Assembly (NCBI GenBank): GCA_028707535.1 | Contig: JAQWAU010000010.1 | Location: forward strand, 15,866 to 48,103 | Source: Heliobacteriaceae bacterium | GTDB taxonomy: Bacteria; Bacillota; Desulfitobacteriia; Heliobacteriales; Heliobacteriaceae | Direction: 5' to 3' | DNA length: 32,238 bases | Part shown: in pieces, positions 25,411 to 32,238 of the stretch | How the letters are laid out: every line of letters starts with the position of its first letter | How positions within the stretch are numbered: the first letter of the stretch is position 1 | Notes under the pieces: generated by a model | Told to the model about the DNA's origin: nothing | The model's database searches: none | What the model saw: only the letters and a program-made list of their open reading frames with translations | Position numbers and translations under genes: made by a program

Positions 25411-27006
25411 ATGCGTGTACTGGTCTGTGATCCGATTTCCGAAAGGGGAATTGACCTATTGCAGGCTTCCGGCGATGTTGTCGTCGATATCCGGTTGAAA
25501 CTGCCGGAAGAAGAAATAATTAAGCTTGTGCCCGATTACGAAGCGATAATTGTTCGTTCGGAAACCCGGGTGACCAAGCGGATCATCGAGGCTGGTGTGC
25601 GGTTAAAAGTAATCGGCCGGGCCGGGGTTGGGGTAGACAATATCGATGTTGGAGCAGCCACTTTGCAGGGGATTGTTGTGGTCAATGCTCCTGAAGGGAA
25701 TACGATCGCGGCTGCAGAACTGGCGATGGGGCACATGCTTGCTCTTGCCCGGCGGTTGCCGGCAGCCAATGCTTCCTTAAAAAGTGGGCTGTGGGAACGC
25801 AAGAAATTTATCGGCACTGAATTAAAAAACAAGATCCTGGGTATCCTGGGTTTGGGTAAAATTGGCACAGAGGTAGCCAAGCGGGCCGGGGCTTTCGGGA
25901 TGCGGGTTTACGCTTATGACCCCTATGTGTCCGAAGAGCGGGCTAAAGGTCTGGGTGTGGAAATGAAGGATTTAGAGACCCTTTTGCGGGAAGCTGATTT
26001 TATCACGGTCCACTTGCCCAAGACCAAGGATTCTTACCACATGATCGGGGCCGCTCAGTTTGCTTTAATGAAAGATGGGGTCTCGATCATCAATTGCGCC
26101 CGGGGGGGCCTGATTGATGAGGATGCGTTGGTTGCCGCCCTGGAAGGGGGGAAAGTGGCCGGGGTTGCTTTGGACGTTTTCGAAACGGAACCGGTGACTG
26201 CCAGCCCGCTCTTTAACTTTGACCAAGTGCAGGTAACCCCACACTTAGGCGCATCGACCAAGGAAGCACAAGTTAACGTCGCCGTAGATGTGTCCCAGGA
26301 AGTGCTGCGGGCGTTACGGGGCGAACTGGTCCAAACGGCGGTAAATATTCCAGCGGTAAAACCGGAATTAATGGGGGTTTTCACGCCTTTCTTGGATCTG
26401 GTGGAGCGGATGGGCCGGTACTTCGGCCAGGTGATCGACAGCCCGATCCACAAGGTAACCATTACCTATTCGGGTGATTTGGCGCAATACAACCTTAATC
26501 CGTTGACGACCACGTTTTTGAAGGGGCTATTGCGGCCGACCCTGCATGATTCGGTAAACTATGTTAATGCTTCGATCGTGGCTAAGTCCCGGGGGATCAA
26601 AGTAATGGAATCCAAAACGGCGGATTTTGAAGACTACGCCAACCTGATTTGCGTTACGGTAGAAACCGCCAAAGGGACGAAAAAAATGGCCGGGACCATT
26701 TTGCGGAAAAACCGGCCTCGCATCGTGCGGATCGATGATTTTGACGTAGATATGCCGCCGATCGGGCATCTGATTGTTATGCCCCATACGGATCGCCCCC
26801 GGATTATCGGTCCCACCGGCACGATTATCGGTGACTATAACGTAAATATTTCCGATATGCATCTGGCCCGCACGACCATCGGCGGTCCGGCAATGGTCAT
26901 CTTGAATATCGACGGGATGGTACCTGATGCTGCCCTTAAGCGCCTGGGCGAGATTGAAGGGGTGCATGACGTTAAATATGTCAACCTGAGTAAGAACAAC
27001 TGCTGA
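25411..27006 (+). CDS. serA: D-3-phosphoglycerate dehydrogenase SerA (ASB-ACT type)
   Basis: SerA oxidises 3-phosphoglycerate to 3-phosphohydroxypyruvate with NAD, the first step in serine synthesis. The 531 residues fit the long type: a catalytic and NAD-binding half with GILGLGKIGTEVAKRAG (motif GLGKIG 147-152), INCARGGLIDEDAL and the catalytic TPHLGAS histidine, then an allosteric substrate-binding domain and a C-terminal ACT domain (IIGPTGTIIGDYNVNISDM, about residues 460-530). Serine feedback inhibition through the ACT domain is typical of this type. It starts two bases after the aminotransferase stop and ends 31 bases before serS, so all three are one T-box controlled unit. Confidence 0.98.
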   Translation: MRVLVCDPISERGIDLLQASGDVVVDIRLKLPEEEIIKLVPDYEAIIVRSETRVTKRIIEAGVRLKVIGRAGVGVDNIDVGAATLQGIVVVNAPEGNTIAAAELAMGHMLALARRLPAANASLKSGLWERKKFIGTELKNKILGILGLGKIGTEVAKRAGAFGMRVYAYDPYVSEERAKGLGVEMKDLETLLREADFITVHLPKTKDSYHMIGAAQFALMKDGVSIINCARGGLIDEDALVAALEGGKVAGVALDVFETEPVTASPLFNFDQVQVTPHLGASTKEAQVNVAVDVSQEVLRALRGELVQTAVNIPAVKPELMGVFTPFLDLVERMGRYFGQVIDSPIHKVTITYSGDLAQYNLNPLTTTFLKGLLRPTLHDSVNYVNASIVAKSRGIKVMESKTADFEDYANLICVTVETAKGTKKMAGTILRKNRPRIVRIDDFDVDMPPIGHLIVMPHTDRPRIIGPTGTIIGDYNVNISDMHLARTTIGGPAMVILNIDGMVPDAALKRLGEIEGVHDVKYVNLSKNNC

Positions 27007-27025
27007 TTTTGAATGAAAAATCTAG

Positions 27026-28309
<1,284 letters not shown>

Positions 28310-28314
28310 GTTGG

Positions 28315-28343
28315 TTGCATTGTTATTTCGGTTATGTTATATT
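28315..28343 (+). promoter_or_regulatory. Predicted promoter of tRNA-Ser(UGA)
   Basis: TTGCAT (28315-28320), a 17-base spacer and TATATT (28338-28343) lie 27 bases before the tRNA. No terminator separates serS from it, so part of the tRNA may come from the T-box transcript. Confidence 0.55.
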
Positions 28344-28369
28344 AGATTGCGCCCGTGAACGGATTATGG

Positions 28370-28459
28370 GGAGGGGTGGCCGAGCGGTTGAAGGCGGCGG
28401 TCTTGAAAACCGTTGAACCTTTGCGGGTTCCGTGGGTTCGAATCCCACCTCCTCCGCCA
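28370..28459 (+). tRNA. tRNA-Ser (anticodon UGA)
   Basis: The 90-base gene has acceptor GGAGGGG paired with CTCCTCC, a long variable arm, T-arm GGGTTCGAATCCC, discriminator G and encoded CCA. The anticodon loop CTTGAAA gives anticodon UGA for UCA and related codons. It lies 60 bases downstream of serS. Confidence 0.96.
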
Positions 28460-28482
28460 TACTGTTTGGCAGGGGTTGTCTC

Positions 28483-28511
28483 TTGCCAAAGGGCCGGATT
28501 TATTCTATAAT
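28483..28511 (+). promoter_or_regulatory. Strong predicted promoter of tRNA-Ser(GCU)
   Basis: TTGCCA (5 of 6 consensus), a 17-base spacer and exact TATAAT (28506-28511) lie 20 bases before the tRNA. Its -35 overlaps the right arm of a 7-bp hairpin (TTTGGCA / TGCCAAA, 28465-28490) that lacks a U-run. Confidence 0.8.
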
Positions 28512-28531
28512 GGTTTTTGTTCAACGGTTGC

Positions 28532-28626
28532 GGAGAGATGGCCGAGTAGGTCGAAGGCGGTCGCCTGCTAAGCGATTACACGGGCATAAACCTGTGTCGT
28601 GGGTTCGAATCCCACTCTCTCCGCCA
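28532..28626 (+). tRNA. tRNA-Ser (anticodon GCU)
   Basis: The 95-base gene has acceptor GGAGAGA paired with TCTCTCC, anticodon loop CTGCTAA (anticodon GCU, for AGC/AGU), a long variable arm, discriminator G and encoded CCA. With the UGA gene it covers codon families UCN in part and AGY. Confidence 0.96.
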
Positions 28627-28632
28627 TGTTTT

Positions 28633-28709
<77 letters not shown>

Positions 28710-28720
28710 CTGAAAAACAA

Positions 28721-28752
28721 AGCCTCCCTGATAAAGGGAGGCTAATTTTTTT
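28721..28752. terminator. Bidirectional terminator after the tRNA cluster
   Basis: A perfect 9-bp stem, AGCCTCCCT / AGGGAGGCT, with a five-base GATAA loop is followed by AA and seven T residues on the plus strand and by TTTGTTTTT on the minus strand. It serves both the tRNA operon and the convergent SLH gene ending at 28765. Confidence 0.9.
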
Positions 28753-28764
28753 GGCTTTGTTTTT

Positions 28765-30993
28765 TTACCGTTTGGCCATTAGGGTACGTACCAGGGCGTA
28801 GGCGGCCTCGGCCCGGGTAACCGGCTGGTCTGCGACGAAGGAGGGGCCGGGAACGTGGAGGATTTTGAGGCCCCAGGCGAGGGCGATATAACCGGTGGTT
28901 TCCGGGGGCAGGGAGCCGGCATCGCTAAAGGGCACCTGGTAAATGCCGGTGATCCTGGCGGCCGGTTCCAGGTTGATCAGGCGAACCATCAAGATCGCCA
29001 GGGTTTCCCGGCTAACCGCCGCATCCGGGGCCGGATTGCCGGTAACCCAGCCGAGTTGCCGGGCCTGATCAAGAACTTCCTGGTCCGGCAGGGGTGCTTG
29101 TTCCCCAAAGCGGGGTCCGGCCAAAAGCATATTCCGGAGCAGGCTGATGGTGGTGATGGTTTCCTCCGGCTGAAAGGTATCCCCAAATTCGCCGAAAAGT
29201 CCGGCCTGACCACCAAGGTTAATCTCTTTTTCCGCCCAGTGGCCGGTAACATCGGTAAAGTGCCGGGCTTGGGGCATGGTGTTCAAGGGATTGCCCCGGT
29301 AGTCCAAGGGCTGGCCGGAAAAAGCATCGATCTGGTTGCTTGTCCGGGTGTCCGGCCGCTTTACGGGCTGGTAAACCAGGTATACTTTCCCTGTCGGCGC
29401 GATTTTGTCCCGTACCTGAATGTAGCTTAGGGTAAGCGGCCGGTAATCCAGGAACCGGTCGACGGCCTGTTCCGGGGTAAGCATCCCGGCCGGGGCCGGA
29501 AATTCGAGGTTAAACCACTGCAGACTGTAGGAAGTGATCCGTCCGGAAACGGCATCAACTGTCACCCGGATCCCGTTGGCCGGGAAGAGGATCCCGTCAA
29601 CCAACCGCTGGTAATTGAAGTTCTGCCGGATGGGGAGCTCATCTTCCCCGGTGGGCAGGGGACGGTCAAAATCAGGATCTTTGGCCAAAGTGGTTTGCGG
29701 GAAACGTTGGGGCTGGATCTGGCGCAGGAAATCTTCCGCCAGCCGCTGTGCTGCTTCCCGGTCTAAGGTGGCAGTTATTTTCCCCGGTTTTTGGGGATCG
29801 GAGGGATAGCTTAAACTAAACTCGATCACTTCACCGGTAACCGCATTTACCCGGGCGTGAATGTATTCCGGCAGGTTAGGTTCCGGGGGAGTAGTTTTTA
29901 GTCCGGGCCGCTGCCAGGAAAAGTTCCAGGCCCGGATGTCCGGTGATCCCCATTCGGGATTCAGGGTAGCATACCGTAACTCGAGGTTGGCCGGGATGGT
30001 GACCCATTTTTTAACCGCTTTAATGGCCGCTTCCTGGGGGAGCAATTTGGCGGTCTGTTCAATCTCCCGGAGTTCTTCCGGGCTTAAGGGCGGCATTGGA
30101 TCGGCAGCACGCTTGTCGTTAACGGTAGCCATTGCTTCCGCTCCACCCATACCGCCTATACCATCGAACCAAACATCAGATCCCAAGTCCAAGGGTTTGC
30201 CGGTACGGGCATCGATATAGCCCTGGGAGGGGTGATCCAACTGGTAAACCAGTTGGGGTCGGAGTTTCCCCCCGGGGTTCTGGCGGCCGGTAGACGGCAG
30301 GATATAGCGGGCCTCCAGCATGCCGGCGGCATTAAAGCCTTGGCGGGCTATTTCCGGGTTAATGGTCCCGGTGGCCGGGGGGAGGGTGGTTTTGGTCCAA
30401 TTAAGTACATACCGGATTACCGCGTTATTGTCACTACGGACATCGATTTGGACACCATCCTGGGCAAACGGCACCCCGCCGGCGGCCCGCTGCCAACGGA
30501 AGGTGTAAGTATGCTGGTTGCGGGTAAGCGGCACCAGTTGACTGTCGTCAGGTATCGGGACTAGTTCCGCCACCCGGGCCGGGGCAAGTCTGTTCAGCAT
30601 CCGGGTGGCTGTTTGCCGGGCCTCCGCTTTTGACCGGATGGCTGCCGGCGGGGTTTTGGCAGGCTGGTCAGCCGGTTGCCAGATATTCATCTGGATAATT
30701 TCGCCGGTTTCGGCATCAACCTCGGCTTGAAAATAACCTTGGTTTCCGTCGGGTGAGCGCCAGTTTAAGGACCAAATTTGCCGGTCGTTGTTGTGGTGAT
30801 AACTTGTTTCCAGGTTGGCATATGTAGCCGGGATGGTAAAATTAGCTTTGACGGTACGAATTGCTTGCTCCAAGGAAACTTGGGCCGTATCGGCCGCTCC
30901 GGCTACGGCCGGGAAACAGATCAGCCAGCTGATTACCAGCAGCCAGCCGGCCAGCCGGTAATACCGGCGGGGGGGTTTTTTTCGTACCTGCAA
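28765..30993 (-). CDS. Secreted YcdB/YcdC-like protein with S-layer homology (SLH) domains
   Basis: The 742-residue protein starts with a signal peptide (RLAGWLLVISWLICFPAVAGA, cleavage near AGA-AD). The middle holds two related halves of PepSY/YcdB type: each has a DAxTGEII-like or NAVTGEVIEFSLSY stretch and a VTVDAVSGRITSYSL or IDVRSDNNAVIRYVLNW segment. The C-terminal 175 residues have three SLH repeats (HFTDVTGHWAEKEI; LGWVTGNP; ADQPVTRAEAAYALV), which anchor proteins to secondary cell-wall polymers. It therefore probably sits on the cell surface. The start is TTG at 30993 after AAGGAGGG. Its role is unknown. It runs against its neighbours' strand and shares a promoter region with the divergent sigma-54 activator. 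Confidence 0.88.
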   Translation of the reverse strand: MQVRKKPPRRYYRLAGWLLVISWLICFPAVAGAADTAQVSLEQAIRTVKANFTIPATYANLETSYHHNNDRQIWSLNWRSPDGNQGYFQAEVDAETGEIIQMNIWQPADQPAKTPPAAIRSKAEARQTATRMLNRLAPARVAELVPIPDDSQLVPLTRNQHTYTFRWQRAAGGVPFAQDGVQIDVRSDNNAVIRYVLNWTKTTLPPATGTINPEIARQGFNAAGMLEARYILPSTGRQNPGGKLRPQLVYQLDHPSQGYIDARTGKPLDLGSDVWFDGIGGMGGAEAMATVNDKRAADPMPPLSPEELREIEQTAKLLPQEAAIKAVKKWVTIPANLELRYATLNPEWGSPDIRAWNFSWQRPGLKTTPPEPNLPEYIHARVNAVTGEVIEFSLSYPSDPQKPGKITATLDREAAQRLAEDFLRQIQPQRFPQTTLAKDPDFDRPLPTGEDELPIRQNFNYQRLVDGILFPANGIRVTVDAVSGRITSYSLQWFNLEFPAPAGMLTPEQAVDRFLDYRPLTLSYIQVRDKIAPTGKVYLVYQPVKRPDTRTSNQIDAFSGQPLDYRGNPLNTMPQARHFTDVTGHWAEKEINLGGQAGLFGEFGDTFQPEETITTISLLRNMLLAGPRFGEQAPLPDQEVLDQARQLGWVTGNPAPDAAVSRETLAILMVRLINLEPAARITGIYQVPFSDAGSLPPETTGYIALAWGLKILHVPGPSFVADQPVTRAEAAYALVRTLMAKR

Positions 30994-31033
30994 GAGGCAA
31001 CCCTCCTTAGTAAATTTTGGGGTGTGTATCTAC

Positions 31034-31039
31034 ATTATA
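31034..31039 (-). promoter_or_regulatory. Candidate -10 box of the SLH gene
   Basis: On the minus strand an exact TATAAT lies about 40 bases before the TTG start and the Shine-Dalgarno AAGGAGGG. No good -35 hexamer was found at 16-18 bases, so an activator or unusual promoter is possible. Confidence 0.45.
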
Positions 31040-31114
31040 CCTGAAAATCACCGTGAAACGATATTTTCTCGGCGGGCCGGAAAAGCAGCTTGTCGTGACA
31101 GAGGAGAAAGGCCG

Positions 31115-32119
31115 ATGCGAAGTAACTGTGTGGCGGAGGGTTTCCAGGTAGGGGAACCTGGTGGCTTTAAGGTTGGCATATACGCCGAAAGCATGTGCCG
31201 GTTAGTGGAATTTGCCCGGAAGTACCATGAAGACCGGTCAATACCGGTGCTTATTGAAGGCGAAACCGGTACCGGCAAGGAGGTTTTGGCCAGATTAGTC
31301 CATTCCGGTCGTTTAGGCAAGAGTTTACCGTTCGTTGATATTAATTGTGCGGCATTAAGTCCCGGGTTGTTTGAAAGCGAATTGTTCGGCTATGAGCCGG
31401 GGAGTTTTACCGGTGGTTTGGCCACAGGAAAAAAAGGCAAACTTGACCTAGCCGGGGGAGGCACCTTATTCCTTGATGAAATCGGGGACCTGCCCTTGGA
31501 GTTACAAGCGAAGTTGTTGCGGCTGGTTCAGGAAAGGGAATATTACCGGGTCGGGGGGTTAACCAAGATCAAGGCGGACATCCGGCTGATTTGTGCGACG
31601 AATATTCCTTTACAGACCAAGGTAACTGCCGGGGCTTTCCGTCAAGATTTATTTTTTCGGTTGAAAGTCGGCTACTTGGAAGTACCTCCCCTGCGGGAAA
31701 GAAAAGCGGATATTATTCCTTTGGCCAACATGTTCATGCGAAATTTTTCCCGGCAAAAAAGCAAAGGCTTTTCCCGGATTAATCCTGCCGCTGCCGAAAT
31801 CCTGCTGGCTTACCGGTGGCCGGGAAATGTTCGCGAGCTGAAAAATGTCATTGAATGGGCGGTATTAATGCATGACGACCGGGAAATAAAACCGGCTCAT
31901 CTGTCGGTGAACACCGAAAAGTCCGGGCCGGCCCGGTTGCCGGCGGATAAAGAGCATGCGCCCGGCTTGCGGTTACCTCCCGGCCGGTTTCCCCTGGAAA
32001 AATTTATTGACGAAATAATTTATAAGGCCTTACAGCTGAACCAGGGGAACAAGGCGGCGACGGCACGATATTTGGGGATCTCCCGGAGCCGGCTGTACGA
32101 AAGGCTGAAACGCCGGTAA
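31115..32119 (+). CDS. Sigma-54-dependent transcriptional activator (AAA+ and Fis-type HTH, no sensor domain)
   Basis: The 334-residue protein is an enhancer-binding activator of sigma-54 RNA polymerase. It has only about 18 residues before the AAA+ core, then Walker A GETGTGKE (49-56), Walker B GTLFLDE (116-122), the sensor region LICATN and RQDLFFRLKVGYLEVPPLRER in pieces, and a C-terminal Fis-type helix-turn-helix (NKAATARYLGISRSRLYERL). The sigma-54 contact loop normally reads GAFTGA; here it is GSFTGG (96-101). ATG 31115 is chosen for GAGGAG 10 bases upstream; the longer frame from 31022 is not supported. Absence of a receiver, PAS or GAF domain resembles PspF, so a partner protein may control it. 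No -24/-12 promoter was found nearby. Confidence 0.92.
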   Translation: MRSNCVAEGFQVGEPGGFKVGIYAESMCRLVEFARKYHEDRSIPVLIEGETGTGKEVLARLVHSGRLGKSLPFVDINCAALSPGLFESELFGYEPGSFTGGLATGKKGKLDLAGGGTLFLDEIGDLPLELQAKLLRLVQEREYYRVGGLTKIKADIRLICATNIPLQTKVTAGAFRQDLFFRLKVGYLEVPPLRERKADIIPLANMFMRNFSRQKSKGFSRINPAAAEILLAYRWPGNVRELKNVIEWAVLMHDDREIKPAHLSVNTEKSGPARLPADKEHAPGLRLPPGRFPLEKFIDEIIYKALQLNQGNKAATARYLGISRSRLYERLKRR

Positions 32120-32238
32120 AAGGCGGTTGGTGCCGCCGCTCGCGAAGGCTCCGCGGGCCGGCGTTCTCGGCTGTCCGCTGTTCGGCTCAAAGGTTTGGGG
32201 TATTCCTCTTAAGCATGAGCCTCACGACGCTCCCAGCC
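32120..32238. other. Right-edge sequence without a recognised gene
   Basis: The last 119 bases show no open frame with a ribosome-binding site. A GGCGG/CCGCC hairpin lies at about 32121-32136 but has no U-run. Confidence 0.5.

Noticed and set aside
28465-28490. Hairpin between the two tRNA-Ser genes as a terminator
   Set aside because: The 7-bp stem has no U-run after it and its right arm overlaps the -35 of the next promoter.
28855-29430. Long plus-strand frame of 191 codons opposite the SLH gene
   Set aside because: The minus-strand frame has a signal peptide, repeats and SLH domains; the opposite frame has no ribosome-binding site and a low-complexity product.
32121-32136. Hairpin after the sigma-54 activator as a terminator
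   Set aside because: Only five base pairs, and GC-rich sequence follows without a U-run.

Overview
The window is the replication-origin region of a low-to-moderate GC Firmicute, most likely a Clostridia/Peptococcaceae-type anaerobe. The evidence is the gene order (parA, rsmG, mnmG, mnmE, jag, yidC, yidD, rnpA and rpmH on the minus strand; oriC; dnaA, dnaN, recF, remB, gyrB and gyrA on the plus strand), the presence of RemB, Firmicute-type parS sites, a T-box riboswitch and a sigma-54 activator. Species identity cannot be read from the sequence alone.

Left arm (1-8216, all minus strand). The left edge lies inside a group II intron whose 5' end is at 1245. The intron interrupts parA (soj) after its 15th codon, inside the codons for the deviant Walker A motif (NQKGGVA|KTT). 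Its reverse transcriptase lacks two short conserved segments. Two perfectly palindromic parS sites and a bidirectional terminator separate parA from rsmG. Then come tRNA modification (mnmG, mnmE), membrane insertion (jag, yidC, yidD) and RNase P protein/L34 (rnpA, rpmH).

oriC (8217-8661, plus 9991-10140). Exact and near-exact DnaA boxes flank dnaA on both sides. They include a 9-bp-arm inverted pair upstream, and a box plus a TACTACTA/AT-rich unwinding-like tract between dnaA and dnaN.

Right arm (8662-17512). This holds the replication genes dnaA, dnaN, recF, remB, gyrB and gyrA. Between the gyrase genes sits a 110-residue protein built of four near-perfect 23-residue repeats.

Accessory block (17516-22177). 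A TetR regulator is followed by a palindromic operator/promoter and an HlyD adaptor, ABC ATPase and ABC-2 permease export operon. The ATPase has a degenerate Walker A, signature and H-loop. A small membrane protein, a strong terminator and a small probable lipoprotein follow.

Biosynthetic block (22276-28709). pdxS-pdxT (PLP synthase) is followed by a T-box leader that controls a class V aminotransferase, serA and serS. Next to these lie two tRNA-Ser genes (UGA and GCU) and a tRNA-Arg (ACG). PLP synthase, a PLP aminotransferase, serine synthesis, serine charging and tRNA-Ser are thus neighbours. The T-box UGGC matches the G discriminator of both tRNA-Ser genes.

Right end (28765-32238). A minus-strand secreted protein with YcdB/YcdC-like and SLH domains is divergent from a stand-alone sigma-54 activator with a variant GSFTGG loop.
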